Below are positions 35,188-44,598 of a stretch of 64,000 bases of DNA, in pieces; the first letter of the stretch is position 1, and each line of letters opens with the position of its first letter. The notes beneath the pieces are model-generated. The model was not told the origin of the DNA and made no database searches. It saw only the letters and a list, made by a program, of their open reading frames with translations. This DNA comes from Streptomyces sp. NBC_00457 (lineage in GTDB: Bacteria; Actinomycetota; Actinomycetes; Streptomycetales; Streptomycetaceae): contig NZ_CP107905.1 in assembly GCF_036014015.1 (NCBI RefSeq), positions 6,882,001 to 6,946,000 on the forward strand. The letters run 5' to 3'. A program made the translations under genes and the position numbers.

Positions 35188-35291
35188 CCTATCGTAAGGA
35201 AGATGCGCGAGCCTTGTGAAGAGCTTATGTGAGGCTCGTCGTGGACTCCAGAGGGTCTCTCACCTCTACTTGCGCGTAACCAGCGGTAACT

Positions 35292-37535
35292 TCAGCGGAA
35301 CGTCCGCAGCCGAAGGCTGTTCGTCACCACGAACACGGACGAGAAGGCCATCGCCGCCCCGGCGATCATCGGGTTCAGCAGTCCCGCCGCGGCCAGCGGC
35401 AGCGCGGCCACGTTGTATCCGAACGCCCACACAAGATTTCCCCTGATCGTGGACAGCGTCTTCCGGGACAGCCGGATCGCGTCCGCGGCCACCCGCAGAT
35501 CCCCGCGCACCAGCGTCAGATCGCTCGCCTCGATCGCCGCGTCCGTCCCCGTGCCCATCGCCAGCCCGAGATCGGCGGTGGCAAGCGCCGCCGCGTCGTT
35601 GACGCCGTCACCGACCATGGCGACCGTACGTCCCTCGCGCCGCAGCCGCCGTACGACCTCGACCTTGTCCTCGGACAGCACCTCGGCGATCACCTCGTCG
35701 ATCCCGACGGCCCGCGCGACCGCCTGAGCGACCGCCCGGTTGTCGCCGGTCAGCAGCACCGGCGTCAGCCCCAGCGCGCGCAGTTCGCGCACCGCCTGAG
35801 CGCTGGTCTCCTTGACGGCGTCCGCGACGGCGACGACACCGCGTGCCACGCCGTCCCAGCCGACGACGACGGCCGTACGACCGCTGCTCTCGGCCTGTTC
35901 CTTCGCCCGGGCCAACTCCTCTGGGAGGGCGTCGTAGAGGCGCCCCACGGCCACCTCACGGCCCTCCACGCGCCCTCGCACACCCCTCCCGGGTACGTTC
36001 TCGAACCCCTCGGCCTGCGGCAGTGGCCCGACGCGCTCCTCGGCGCCCACGGCGACCGCACGCGCGACGGGATGTTCGGAGGCGTGTTCCAGGGCGCCGG
36101 CGAGACGCAGCAGCTCCCGCTCGTCGACGCCTTCGGCGACGTACACCTTCTGGAGGGTCATCCGGCCGGTGGTGACCGTTCCGGTCTTGTCCAGGACGAC
36201 CGTGTCGACGCGGCGGGTGGACTCCAGGACCTCGGGGCCCTTGATGAGGATGCCGAGCTGGGCGCCGCGGCCGGTGCCGACCATGAGGGCGGTCGGGGTG
36301 GCCAGGCCCAGCGCGCACGGGCAGGCGATGATCAGGACCGCGACGGCCGCGGTGAACGCGGCCACGGTGTCGCCGGTGAGGCCGAGCCAGGCGCCGAACG
36401 TGGCCACCGCGATGAGGATGACGACCGGCACGAAGACCCCGGAGATCCGGTCGGCGAGCCGCTGCACCTCGGCCTTGCCGTTCTGCGCGTCCTCCACCAG
36501 CTTCGCCATCCGGGCGAGTCGGGTGCCGGCGCCGACCTGGACGGCCTCGACGACCAGCCGTCCGCCCGCGTTGACCGTGGCGCCCGTGACCGCGTCCCCG
36601 ACCGTCACATCCACCGGCACGGACTCGCCGGTCAGCATGGAGGCGTCGACGGCGGAGGAGCCCTCCACCACCGTCCCGTCGGTGGCGACCTTCTCGCCGG
36701 TCCGTACGACGAACCGGTCACCGACGGCCAGCCGGGCCACCGGAATCCGCACTTCCCGACCGTCACGGAGTACGGCGACGTCCTTCGCGCCCATCTCCAT
36801 GAGCGCCCGCAGAGCGGCACCCGCCTGGCGCTTGGAGCGGGCCTCCAGATAGCGGCCCAGCAGGATGAACGCGACGACTCCGGACGCCACTTCGAGGTAG
36901 ATCGTCGACGCGCCGTCCATGCCGCCGACCGTCAGCCGGAAGCTGTCCCGCATGCCCGGCATGCCCGCGTCGCCGAAGTGCAGCGCCCACAGGGACCAGC
37001 CGAACGCCGCCAGCGTGCCGAGCGACACCAGCGTGTCCATGGTGGCGGCGCCGTGCCTGAGGTTCGTCCAGGCGGCCTTGTGGAAGGGCCAGCCGCCCCA
37101 GACGACGGCGGGCGCGGCGAGGGTGAGCGCGAGCCACTGCCAGTAGTCGAACTGGAGGGGCGGGACCATCGACAGCAGAACGACCGGGATCGCGAGCAGC
37201 GCGGAGACGGTGAAGCGGTGCCGGTAGGACGTGAGTTCGGGGTCCTCGGGCGGCGTCGCCTCGCTGACGGGCGCCGGTTCCTCGGCCGTATAGCCGGTCT
37301 TGACGACCGTGGCGACCAGGTCGGCGACCTCGAGGCCGGCGGGGTAGCTGACCTTGGCCTTCTCCGTCGCGAAGTTCACCGTGGCCGTCACACCGTCCAT
37401 GCGGTTGAGCTTCTTCTCGACGCGGGCCGCGCAGGCGGCGCAGGTCATCCCGCCGATGAGCAGCTCGACCTCGGAGGTCGCGGCTGTCGGCGTGGGAGCG
37501 GTGGAGGCGGTGGTGGTGACAGTGACGCCGGTCAT
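35292..37535 (-). CDS. copA: Copper-exporting P1B-type ATPase
   Basis: A 747-residue heavy-metal pump that drives Cu(I) out of the cytoplasm. Domains in order: one N-terminal HMA domain with GMTCAAC; eight membrane segments with the ion-binding motif ACPCALG; actuator motif LTGESVPV; phosphorylation motif DKTGTVTTG; the P1B marker HP in SEHPVARA; and hinge [12 protein letters not shown]. It follows the copZ chaperone gene by 20 bp, and both are driven from a CsoR-like promoter. The CPC motif favours copper or silver over zinc or cadmium. Confidence 0.95.
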   Translation of the reverse strand: MTGVTVTTTASTAPTPTAATSEVELLIGGMTCAACAARVEKKLNRMDGVTATVNFATEKAKVSYPAGLEVADLVATVVKTGYTAEEPAPVSEATPPEDPELTSYRHRFTVSALLAIPVVLLSMVPPLQFDYWQWLALTLAAPAVVWGGWPFHKAAWTNLRHGAATMDTLVSLGTLAAFGWSLWALHFGDAGMPGMRDSFRLTVGGMDGASTIYLEVASGVVAFILLGRYLEARSKRQAGAALRALMEMGAKDVAVLRDGREVRIPVARLAVGDRFVVRTGEKVATDGTVVEGSSAVDASMLTGESVPVDVTVGDAVTGATVNAGGRLVVEAVQVGAGTRLARMAKLVEDAQNGKAEVQRLADRISGVFVPVVILIAVATFGAWLGLTGDTVAAFTAAVAVLIIACPCALGLATPTALMVGTGRGAQLGILIKGPEVLESTRRVDTVVLDKTGTVTTGRMTLQKVYVAEGVDERELLRLAGALEHASEHPVARAVAVGAEERVGPLPQAEGFENVPGRGVRGRVEGREVAVGRLYDALPEELARAKEQAESSGRTAVVVGWDGVARGVVAVADAVKETSAQAVRELRALGLTPVLLTGDNRAVAQAVARAVGIDEVIAEVLSEDKVEVVRRLRREGRTVAMVGDGVNDAAALATADLGLAMGTGTDAAIEASDLTLVRGDLRVAADAIRLSRKTLSTIRGNLVWAFGYNVAALPLAAAGLLNPMIAGAAMAFSSVFVVTNSLRLRTFR

Positions 37536-37555
37536 GCGGGGCTCTCGGGGTGTTC

Positions 37556-37771
37556 TCAGACCGTGCCGATGAGCTCGAAGCCGGCCTCGTCGACGGCGGT
37601 GCGCACGGCCTCTTCGTCCAGTGCGGCCTCCGAGGTGACGGTGACCTCGCCGGTCGAGGCGACGGCCTTCACCGAGCTGACGCCGGGGAGTTCGGAGATC
37701 TCGCCGGAGACGGCGCCCTCGCAGTGTCCGCAGCTCATCCCGCTGACCTTGTACGTGGCGGTGATGCTCAT
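37556..37771 (-). CDS. copZ: Copper chaperone, HMA domain (CopZ-like)
   Basis: A 71-residue ferredoxin-fold metallochaperone with the metal-binding motif GMSCGHC. It delivers Cu(I) to the adjacent CopA. The variant SCGHC with His after Gly is common in actinobacterial CopZ proteins. GAGGAG lies 7 bp before the ATG. It is first gene of the copZ-copA operon, and its promoter overlaps the end of the upstream tetR gene. Confidence 0.95.
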   Translation of the reverse strand: MSITATYKVSGMSCGHCEGAVSGEISELPGVSSVKAVASTGEVTVTSEAALDEEAVRTAVDEAGFELIGTV

Positions 37772-37835
37772 GTCGTAACTCCTCGTGGAGGCGTGTGGGG
37801 CTGAGGGGGCCCAGGGGGGAGCCCCATACCCACAG

Positions 37836-37863
37836 AGTATACCCCTAGGGGGTATTAGTCCAA
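37836..37863 (-). promoter_or_regulatory. copZ-copA promoter with CsoR-type operator
   Basis: On the minus strand TTGGAC and TATACT are 16 bp apart. Between and across them lies ATACCCC-TAG-GGGGTAT (37839-37855), perfect 7-bp arms of the TACCC/GGGTA kind bound by the copper sensor CsoR. Copper would release the repressor. No csoR gene is in the window. Confidence 0.75.
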
Positions 37864-38516
37864 GAGGGGGACCGACCGAGCCGGTCGCCGACCATCGGGT
37901 CCAGGTAGCGGATCAGGACGTTCTTCAATTCCTGTATGTACGCGTCGCGTTCGGCGCCCTCGTGGGCGAGTACCAGCTCCAGGCCGGCCATGTACATCCC
38001 CAGGACGACTTGCGCGATGCGGGTGACGCCGGTGGCCGGGGTGTCCGGCAGGAGTGAGGCGAGCAGGTCCTCCACCCGGGAGAGCAGGGTCGCGTGCAGC
38101 GCGTCGTGGTCCTCGGCGATCCGGCCGGGGACGTCGGGACCGTGCATCAGCGCGAAGAAGACGGGGTGTTCGCAGTTGAAGGCGATGAAGCGGTCGACGG
38201 CCGCGCCGACGGCCTCCTCCAGCGGGGTCGCGGGGTCGACCGGCGCGAGCGCCTCGCCGTACGCCTCCCGCATCTCCCGCATGAGCCGGTCGCCCAGCTC
38301 GATCGCGATCGCTTCCTTGTTCGGGAAGAACTGGTACAGCGTGCCCGGCGAGACACCCGCCTCGCGGGCGATGGCGTTGGTGCTGGCCGCCGTGTAGCCG
38401 GTCGTGCAGAAGACGTTGGCCGCGGCCTCCAGCAGTTGGGCGATGCGGCGCTCGCCGCGGGCCTGGCGCCGGCGCGGCTGGTCCTTCTTCTCCTGCTGCT
38501 CCTGGTTGTCGGGCAC
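37845..38516 (-). CDS. TetR-family transcriptional regulator
   Basis: A 223-residue repressor. A charged N-terminal tail (QEQQEKKDQPRRRQ) precedes the HTH: ERRIAQLLEAAANVFCTTGY, then STNAIAREAGVSPGTLYQFF. The rest is an all-helical ligand domain. GTG 38516 follows GGGGA by 7 bp. It is divergent from an MMPL exporter, with two copies of a 22-bp palindrome between them, so it probably represses both itself and the exporter. Its TAG stop lies in the CsoR-like operator of copZ, an unusually tight arrangement. Confidence 0.92.
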   Translation of the reverse strand: MPDNQEQQEKKDQPRRRQARGERRIAQLLEAAANVFCTTGYTAASTNAIAREAGVSPGTLYQFFPNKEAIAIELGDRLMREMREAYGEALAPVDPATPLEEAVGAAVDRFIAFNCEHPVFFALMHGPDVPGRIAEDHDALHATLLSRVEDLLASLLPDTPATGVTRIAQVVLGMYMAGLELVLAHEGAERDAYIQELKNVLIRYLDPMVGDRLGRSPSWTNTP

Positions 38517-38544
38517 GCGGTTATCCCCAGCTCTTCGAACATCA

Positions 38545-38604
38545 TTGACAAACACGAGTGACCGCTCGCATTCTGGAGTCGGAACGCGAGCGACGTCTCG
38601 TGTT
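38545..38604 (+). promoter_or_regulatory. MMPL promoter with two TetR-type operators
   Basis: TTGACA (38545-38550) and CATTCT (38569-38574) are 18 bp apart. Site 1 is AACACGAG-N6-CTCGCATT (38551-38572), covering the spacer. Site 2 is AACGCGAG-N6-CTCGTGTT (38583-38604). Consensus is AAYRCGAG-N6-CTCGYRTT. Centres are 32 bp apart, about three helical turns, so two dimers could sit on one DNA face. Confidence 0.7.
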
Positions 38605-38644
38605 TTCCAGTCTATGGTTTCCACGGTGGAGGGGACACCGCACC

Positions 38645-40981
38645 ATGACCGAAGTCAACAGCCCACCTCGGGTCGGAGCCTGGACCCGCTTCGTCACCGC
38701 ACGACCCCGGTTGTCGCTGCTCGCGGCCCTGGTGCTGACGGCCCTCGCCGTGCTGGCCGGCAGCGGTGTGGCCGACCGGCTGGGGAGCGGCGGCTGGGAG
38801 GACCCGGCTGCCGAGTCGACGTATGCGACCAGGGCACTGGAGCGTGAATTCCCCGACTCCCAGCCCAACTTCCTGCTGCTCGTGGACGCGGGCAGCGCCT
38901 CGGTCGACGATCCGGCGGTCGCCGCCGAGGCAGAGCGTCTCGCCGAGCGGCTGGCAAGGGAGAAGGGCGTCATAGGTGTCGGCTCCTACTGGCAGGCCGA
39001 GCCCTCGGCGGCTGCCGCCCTGCGCGCCGAGGACGGACACGAAGCGCTGATCGCCGCCCGCCTCACCGGCGACGAGACGGCGATGGGCGAGACCCTGGAC
39101 CGCATCCTGCCCTCGTTCCGCGGCACGCACGGCCCGGTGGAGGTGAAGGTCGGCGGCATGGTCGCCGTGCGGCACGAGATGCAGGCGATCATCCAGGAGG
39201 ACCTGACCCGCGCCGAGGTGATCGCCCTGCCGGTGACCCTCGTCCTGCTGGTGATGGTCTTCGGCAGCGCGGTCGCGGCGCTGCTGCCGCTCGGCATCGG
39301 CATCGTCGCGATCCTGGGGACGAACGCGATCCTGCGCGGCCTCACCGAGTTCACCGACGTCTCCATCTTCGCGATCAACCTGACCACGGCGCTGGGCCTG
39401 GGGCTGGCCGTCGACTACGCCCTGTTCATCGTCCGCCGCTACCGCGAAGAACTCTCCACGGGAGCCGAGCCGTTGACGGCGGTCGGCACCACCCTGCGCA
39501 CTGCGGGCCGCACCGTCCTCTTCTCCGCCCTCACGGTCGCGGTGTCGCTGGCGGCGATGCTGCTCTTCCCGCAGTACTTCCTGCGGTCCTTCGCCTACGC
39601 CGGCATCGCCGTGGTGCTGCTGGCCGCGGCGGCGGCGCTGATCCTGCTCCCCGCGGCGCTGGTCCTACTGGGCCACCGGGTGAACGCACTGGATCTGCGG
39701 AAGCTGTTCCGGCGCGGGAGGCCGTCCAAGGCGACGGTCGTCGCCGACACCTCGGGCTGGGCGCGCACCGCGTCCCTCGTGATGCGCCGCGCCCCGTTCT
39801 TCGCCCTGGGCACCACCGCCGTGCTGGTCCTTCTGGGCCTGCCCTTCCTGGGCGTGAAGTTCGGCACGGCGGACGACCGCCAGCTGCCGGCCGGCGCCGA
39901 GTCCCACGTCGTGCAGCAGCACATCCGGGAGGGCTTCCCGGGCAGCCCCGGCGGCGGCTTGGAGGTGCTGGCCGAGGGACGGGCGACCGAGGCGCAGTAC
40001 GCCGCCTACAAGCAGCGGATCGCCGCCCTCCCCGACGTGCTGCGGGTCGAGGGCCCGCTGGTGAAGGGCGACTCGGCCTACTTCACCGTGCAGCCCGAGG
40101 GCGAGCCGGTCGACGACCCGGCCCAGCGACTCGTCGGCGAACTACGGGAAACGGACGCCCCCTTCGACACCAAGGTGACCGGCACCGCGGCCGTCCTGGT
40201 CGACTCCAAGGACGCCATCGCCGAGCAACTGCCCTGGGCGGCGGCCTTCATCGCCATAGTCACCCTGCTCCTGGTCTTCCTCCTCACCGGCAGCGTGCTC
40301 ATCCCCATCCAGGCGGTGGCACTCAACGCGCTCAGCCTGACGGCGATGTTCGGCGCGGTGGTCTGGATCTTCCAGGACGGCCACCTCTCCGGCCTGCTCG
40401 GCTTCACCAGCCCCGGCTCCATCGAGACCACCCTCCCGGTCCTGATGTTCTGCGTGGCCTTCGGACTCTCCATGGACTACGGCGTGTTCCTGCTCTCCCG
40501 CATCAAGGAGGAGTACGACCACACCGGCGACCACGAGCAGGCAGTCCGGCACGGCCTGCAGCGCACCGGCGGCCTGATCACCGCCGCCGCCGTCATCCTG
40601 GCCGTGGTGATGGTCGCCATAGGCACCTCCCGAGTAACCAACACCAAGATGCTCGGCCTGGGCATCGCCCTGGCGGTCCTCATGGACGCCATGATCATCC
40701 GCAGCCTCCTGGTCCCAGCGGTGATGCGCCTCACAGGCAAGGCGACTTGGTGGGCACCGGGTCCGTTGCGCCGCCTGCATCAGCGGTTCGGCTGGAGCGA
40801 GGGACAAGGTGACAGCCCACGGTTGAACAGCGCGCCCCAAAGGGGCGCGGGGAACTGCGCGACCAGCCACGATGGCGCAGCAGACGACAACCGGCATATC
40901 GAGGCACTCACCCCGGAGGCCAAGGCACATGCGCGCAGTGATGTTCGAGCGGTACGGGCAACCGCCCGAGGTCAGAAATGA
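38645..40981 (+). CDS. MMPL-family (RND) transporter
   Basis: A 778-residue inner-membrane exporter with two repeated modules, each with an extracytoplasmic loop and a five- to six-helix bundle. Typical segments are [24 protein letters not shown] and [23 protein letters not shown]; the Asp-Tyr pairs are proton-relay residues. MMPL proteins export lipids, siderophores or drugs. The TetR gene is divergent and two operators lie in between. GGAGGGG precedes the ATG. The normal C-terminus appears to end near [10 protein letters not shown]. About 50 further residues are encoded by a dispersed repeat and overlap the next gene by 53 bp. Confidence 0.92.
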   Translation: MTEVNSPPRVGAWTRFVTARPRLSLLAALVLTALAVLAGSGVADRLGSGGWEDPAAESTYATRALEREFPDSQPNFLLLVDAGSASVDDPAVAAEAERLAERLAREKGVIGVGSYWQAEPSAAAALRAEDGHEALIAARLTGDETAMGETLDRILPSFRGTHGPVEVKVGGMVAVRHEMQAIIQEDLTRAEVIALPVTLVLLVMVFGSAVAALLPLGIGIVAILGTNAILRGLTEFTDVSIFAINLTTALGLGLAVDYALFIVRRYREELSTGAEPLTAVGTTLRTAGRTVLFSALTVAVSLAAMLLFPQYFLRSFAYAGIAVVLLAAAAALILLPAALVLLGHRVNALDLRKLFRRGRPSKATVVADTSGWARTASLVMRRAPFFALGTTAVLVLLGLPFLGVKFGTADDRQLPAGAESHVVQQHIREGFPGSPGGGLEVLAEGRATEAQYAAYKQRIAALPDVLRVEGPLVKGDSAYFTVQPEGEPVDDPAQRLVGELRETDAPFDTKVTGTAAVLVDSKDAIAEQLPWAAAFIAIVTLLLVFLLTGSVLIPIQAVALNALSLTAMFGAVVWIFQDGHLSGLLGFTSPGSIETTLPVLMFCVAFGLSMDYGVFLLSRIKEEYDHTGDHEQAVRHGLQRTGGLITAAAVILAVVMVAIGTSRVTNTKMLGLGIALAVLMDAMIIRSLLVPAVMRLTGKATWWAPGPLRRLHQRFGWSEGQGDSPRLNSAPQRGAGNCATSHDGAADDNRHIEALTPEAKAHARSDVRAVRATARGQK
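40832..40875 (+). repeat. Dispersed intergenic repeat, short form, copy 3 (inside MMPL 3' end)
   Basis: GCGCCCC-AAA-GGGGCGC then GGGGAACTGCGCGACCAGCC. Unlike other copies it is read through in frame by the upstream gene, adding a tail that contains [16 protein letters not shown]. Confidence 0.75.
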
Positions 40982-41975
40982 CGCCCCCGACCCCACCCCC
41001 GCCCCCCACGGAGTGACCGTAAGGGTCGAAGCAACCGGCCTCTGCCGCAGCGACTGGCACGGCTGGCAAGGCCACGACGAGGACATCACGCTCCCGCACG
41101 TCCCGGGCCATGAACTCGCCGGTGTCGTCGAGTCGGTGGGCGACCGAGTGACCGCATGGCGCCCCGGCGACAGAGTCACCGTCCCCTTCGTCTGCGCCTG
41201 CGGCACCTGCGCATCCTGCGCGGCGGGCGACCAGCAGGTGTGCGAGCGCCAGACCCAGCCCGGCTTCACCCACTGGGGCTCGTTCGCCGAGTACGTCGCG
41301 CTGGACCACGCCGACGTCAACCTCGTCGCCGTGCCCGACGGCATGTCGTTCGCGACGGCGGCCTCGCTGGGCTGCCGGTTCGCGACGGCGTTCCGGGCGG
41401 TGGTGCAGCAGGGCAGGGTCGCGGCGGGGGAGTGGGTCGCCGTGCACGGCTGCGGGGGCGTGGGCCTGTCGGCGGTGATGATCGCGGCGGCGTCCGGGGC
41501 GAGGGTGATCGCCGTCGACGTATCCGCCGGGGCCCTGGACCTGGCAAGGAAGTTCGGGGCGGCGGAGTGCGTGGACGGGACGGGGACGCCGGACACGGCG
41601 GCGGCGATCCGCGACCTCACGGGCGGCGGCGCCCACCTCTCCCTGGACGCCCTCGGCGCACCCGCGACCTGCGCCGCCTCCGTGAACGGCCTGCGTCGCC
41701 GGGGCCGGCATGTCCAGGTCGGTCTGCTGCCCTCGCCCACGGGCACCACCCCCGTCCCGATGGCCCGCGTGATCGCCCTGGAACTGGAACTCCTCGGCAG
41801 TCACGGCATGGCGGCTCACACCTACCCGCCCATGCTGGAGCTGGTCCGGACCGGCGCCCTGCGCCCCGACCTCCTGGTCACCTCCACCATCACGCTGGAC
41901 GCGGCACCGTCGGCCCTCGCCGCGATGGGCACGGCACCGGGAGCGGGGGTGACGGTCATCGAGCCGTGGAGCTGA
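40929..41975 (+). CDS. Zinc-dependent alcohol dehydrogenase
   Basis: A 348-residue medium-chain dehydrogenase. Catalytic zinc ligands are visible in GLCRSDWHG and PGHELAG. The structural zinc site is [17 protein letters not shown]. The nucleotide fold has [11 protein letters not shown], and VDVS at the end of beta-2 suggests NAD rather than NADP. ATG 40929 is chosen from GGAGG 9 bp upstream and the classical start [10 protein letters not shown]; it overlaps the extended MMPL frame. Substrate unknown. Confidence 0.92.
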   Translation: MRAVMFERYGQPPEVRNDAPDPTPAPHGVTVRVEATGLCRSDWHGWQGHDEDITLPHVPGHELAGVVESVGDRVTAWRPGDRVTVPFVCACGTCASCAAGDQQVCERQTQPGFTHWGSFAEYVALDHADVNLVAVPDGMSFATAASLGCRFATAFRAVVQQGRVAAGEWVAVHGCGGVGLSAVMIAAASGARVIAVDVSAGALDLARKFGAAECVDGTGTPDTAAAIRDLTGGGAHLSLDALGAPATCAASVNGLRRRGRHVQVGLLPSPTGTTPVPMARVIALELELLGSHGMAAHTYPPMLELVRTGALRPDLLVTSTITLDAAPSALAAMGTAPGAGVTVIEPWS

Positions 41976-42043
41976 ACGAGCCGCGCCTGCCCGGCCGCGC
42001 TTCCCGGGCAGGCACAGGACATCCAGCCCTGTCGACGGGCGGT

Positions 42044-42244
42044 TCAGTCCTCTCTACGGGCGCGGTTCCCCGGGCGGGAAGCGACCCATGCCCGGACGGT
42101 GTCCGCGTACCAGTAGGGTTTGCCGCCCTCCACATGGTCGGGTGGCGGCAGCAGCCCGTGCTTGCGATAGGACCGCACGGTGTCCGGCTGCACCCGGATG
42201 TGCGCCGCGATCTCCTTGTAGGACCAGAGCCGTCGGTCGGTCAT
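42044..42244 (-). CDS. AlpA/MerR-like helix-turn-helix protein
   Basis: A 66-residue protein made almost entirely of a winged HTH: LWSYKEIAAHIRVQPDTVRS, then YRKHGLLPPPDHVEGGKPYW. This is the excisionase/AlpA type. In phages such proteins aid excision, but free-standing copies are common in Streptomyces chromosomes as small regulators. GGGAGG ends 8 bp before ATG 42244. No integrase or attachment site is seen nearby, so a mobile origin is not supported. Confidence 0.82.
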   Translation of the reverse strand: MTDRRLWSYKEIAAHIRVQPDTVRSYRKHGLLPPPDHVEGGKPYWYADTVRAWVASRPGNRARRED

Positions 42245-42604
42245 GAGGTGCACCTCCCTGCGCGCACCGCGGCGGCAGCCGGGAACGGCCGTCGGGGGTA
42301 CCGGGCGCTGCGCTGGCGATCACAAAGCCTGTGTCTGGTGAACGACGCAGAGTGAGCGCGGGTCAGGTCTGTGCACGGGGTGTGACGGATGACTCGCGAA
42401 CATGCGACATGTGTGACACGAGGGAGTTATTTGTGACACGAGGGTTGCTTGCTGCGGGCCGGTGGGGGCTGGTCGCGCAGTTCCCCGCGCCCCTAAGGGG
42501 GTTGCAGTACAGCGCCCCGTAAGGGGCGCGGGGAACTGCGCGAACAACCCCCACAACCCGCACCCGCCGGCCCCTCCCGCAACCCACCAGCCCAGTAGGC
42601 GCCC
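42245..42604. other. 360-bp intergenic region with direct and inverted repeats
   Basis: It holds two copies of TGTGACACGAGGG (42412-42424 and 42432-42444), exactly 20 bp apart, and a head-to-head pair of the dispersed repeat (42464-42552). No gene is visible. It lies upstream of the AlpA-like gene and downstream of the IolE-like gene. Confidence 0.65.
42464..42552. repeat. Head-to-head pair of dispersed repeats, copies 4 and 5
   Basis: Copy 4 (42464-42494) is on the minus strand and copy 5 (42512-42552) on the plus strand. Arms of 31 bp pair with about four mismatches, giving a large potential cruciform or stem. Copy 5 keeps the inner GCGCCCC-GTAA-GGGGCGC type hairpin. Confidence 0.8.
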
Positions 42605-43522
42605 CTACGCCCCGCAAGACCTCAAAAACGCCCGCGTCCGCACCGCAATAGGCAACGGCACATCCGCCGCACACGGATACATGTCCTGCTCCACGATCGC
42701 GAACAGATCCACATCCAGCCGCTGCGCAGCCTCCAGCACAGGCCCCAACGCCGGCACCCCGGAGGGCGGTTCGCACATCACACCCCGCGCCACCGCAGGC
42801 CCGAACGGCGTCCCCTCCGCCCGTACCTCCGCCAGGATCTCCGGATCCACCTGCTTGAGATGCAGATACCCGATCCGTGAACCGTACGTCTCGATGAGCT
42901 TGACGCTGTCCCCACCGCAGTACGCGTAGTGCCCGGTGTCCAGGCACAGCGACACCAGATCGGAGTCGGTCGCGTCGAGGAACCGGACGACGTTCTCCTC
43001 GGAGTCGATGTGCGTGTCGGCGTGCGGATGGACGACGATCTGCAGGCCGTATTCCTCCCGCACCCGACGCCCCAGCTGCTCGGTCAGCGAGGCGAGGTTC
43101 CGCCACTGTTCGGCCGTCAGAGAACTCGGCTCCAGCACCTCACCGGTCTTGTCGTCCCGCCAGAAGGACGGGATGACGACCAGATGTTTCGCCCCCATGG
43201 CCTGCGCGAGCACCGCGTTGTCCGCGACATGCGCCCACGTCTTCTCCCACACGGCCTCCCCGTGGTGCAGCCCCGTGAAGACCGTCCCGGCCGACACCTT
43301 GAGGCCACGCCGCGCGGTCTCCTCGGTGAGCACGGCGGGGTCGGTCGGCAGATAGCCGTACGGGCCGAGCTCGATCCACTCGTAGCCGGACTGCGCGACC
43401 TCGTCCAGGAAGCGCTGCCAGGGAACCTGCTGAGGGTCGTCGGGGAACCACACACCCCAGGAGTCGGGCGCCGACCCGACCCGGATGCGGGACAGTGAGG
43501 ACTGTGGTGACAACGAAGTCAT
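42605..43522 (-). CDS. Sugar phosphate isomerase/epimerase, inosose dehydratase-like (IolE-like)
   Basis: A 305-residue TIM barrel. Metal-site segments are VVHPHADTHID, LDTGHYAYCGGD, YLHLKQVDPE and IVEQDMYP; the N-terminus VGSAPDSWGVWFPDDP is typical of IolE relatives. It is divergent from iolC and the inositol operon, which supports a role in dehydrating scyllo-inosose to a diketone, the step just before IolD. An IolH/IolI-type role is possible. A TGTCTGGACA-type site lies in the shared 125-bp promoter region. Confidence 0.87.
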   Translation of the reverse strand: MTSLSPQSSLSRIRVGSAPDSWGVWFPDDPQQVPWQRFLDEVAQSGYEWIELGPYGYLPTDPAVLTEETARRGLKVSAGTVFTGLHHGEAVWEKTWAHVADNAVLAQAMGAKHLVVIPSFWRDDKTGEVLEPSSLTAEQWRNLASLTEQLGRRVREEYGLQIVVHPHADTHIDSEENVVRFLDATDSDLVSLCLDTGHYAYCGGDSVKLIETYGSRIGYLHLKQVDPEILAEVRAEGTPFGPAVARGVMCEPPSGVPALGPVLEAAQRLDVDLFAIVEQDMYPCAADVPLPIAVRTRAFLRSCGA

Positions 43523-43570
43523 GGCGGCCAGCTTCCGGTCGCACAGCGGGGCCTGTCAAGGTCTGGTCCG

Positions 43571-43617
43571 AATGTCTGGACAAAACATTGACAGGGCTCG
43601 CCATCGGGGTCTAGAAA
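43571..43617 (+). promoter_or_regulatory. iolC promoter with GntR-type operator
   Basis: TTGACA (43588-43593) and TAGAAA (43612-43617) are 18 bp apart. TGTC-TG-GACA (43573-43582) and flanking AATGT/ACATT arms (43571-43589) overlap the -35. The shape suits a GntR-family inositol repressor; none is encoded in the window. Confidence 0.6.
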
Positions 43618-43647
43618 GCCGGAGAGAGCCGATACGAAGGGAACGCG

Positions 43648-44598
43648 ATGGCGTACGACCTGATCACCATGGGGCGGATCGGCGTGGACCTCTATCCGCT
43701 GCAGACGGGTGTCCCGCTGCCGCAGGTGACGTCCTTCGGCAAGTTCCTCGGCGGCTCGGCGACGAACGTCGCGGTCGCCGCGGCCCGCCTCGGCCGCCGT
43801 ACCGCCGTGATCACACGTACCGGCGACGACCCGTTCGGCACCTACCTCCACGAGGCGCTGCGGGACTTCGGCGTCGACGACCGCTGGGTCACCCCGGTCG
43901 CCGGACTGCCCACCCCCGTCACCTTCTGCGAGGTCTTCCCGCCGGACGACTTCCCGCTGTACTTCTACCGCCGTCCCAAGGCCCCGGACCTGGAGATCGA
44001 CGCCCATGAGCTGGACCTCGACGCGATCCGCGACGCGAGTGTCTTCTGGGTGACCGGCACGGGCCTGAGCGAGGAGCCGAGCCGTACGGCGACCCTCGCG
44101 GCCCTCGCCCACCGCGCCAAGGCCGGTACGACGGTCTTCGACCTCGACTGGCGCCCCATGTTCTGGGCCGACCCGGCCGAAGCCCGCCCCTTCTACACCG
44201 AGGCCCTGCGCCACACCACCGTCGCGGTCGGCAACCTCGACGAGGTGGAGGTCGCCACCGGTGTCCGCGAACCGCACGCCGCCGCCCGCGCACTCCTCGA
44301 CGCCGGCGTCGAACTGGCCGTCGTCAAGCAGGGCCCCAAGGGCGTCCTCGCCGTCAACAGCAAGGGCGAAAGCGCCGAAGTCCCGCCCCTCCCCGTGACC
44401 GTCCTCAACGGCCTCGGCGCCGGTGACGCCTTCGGCGGGTCCCTCTGCCACGGCCTCCTCGAAGGCTGGGACCTGGAGAAGATCATGCGGCACGCCAACG
44501 CCGCCGGTGCCATCGTCGCCTCCCGACTGGAGTGCTCGTCCGCCATGCCGACCCCCGCCGAAGTGGAAGCCGCCCTCACCGCGGGAGCCGTTCTGTGA
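43648..44598 (+). CDS. iolC: 5-dehydro-2-deoxygluconokinase
   Basis: A 316-residue PfkB kinase that phosphorylates 5-dehydro-2-deoxygluconate in myo-inositol breakdown. PfkB motif 1 is FLGGSATNVAVAAARLG; motif 2 is NGLGAGDAFGGSLCHG with the catalytic Asp. The order iolC, aldolase, iolB, iolD and mmsA supports the inositol role over ribokinase. AAGGGA precedes the ATG. Its stop overlaps the next GTG by 4 bp. Confidence 0.93.
   Translation: MAYDLITMGRIGVDLYPLQTGVPLPQVTSFGKFLGGSATNVAVAAARLGRRTAVITRTGDDPFGTYLHEALRDFGVDDRWVTPVAGLPTPVTFCEVFPPDDFPLYFYRRPKAPDLEIDAHELDLDAIRDASVFWVTGTGLSEEPSRTATLAALAHRAKAGTTVFDLDWRPMFWADPAEARPFYTEALRHTTVAVGNLDEVEVATGVREPHAAARALLDAGVELAVVKQGPKGVLAVNSKGESAEVPPLPVTVLNGLGAGDAFGGSLCHGLLEGWDLEKIMRHANAAGAIVASRLECSSAMPTPAEVEAALTAGAVL

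Larger units (their letters stand above)
34590..35291. other. 702-bp structured intergenic region between citA and the copper ATPase
   Basis: No convincing protein gene is visible on either strand. The region holds the long citA hairpin (34653-34722), a leftward-facing terminator (34750-34801), GACATC-CTCA-GATGTC (35030-35045), three CCTTCG repeats near 35091-35115, and a GCCCCGAT hairpin (35166-35187). GC content is lower than in the flanking genes towards the right end. It may encode a small RNA. Confidence 0.6.

Noticed and set aside
42044..42244. Prophage or integrative element around the AlpA-like gene
   Set aside because: No integrase, tRNA attachment site or phage gene is nearby, and flanking genes look chromosomal.
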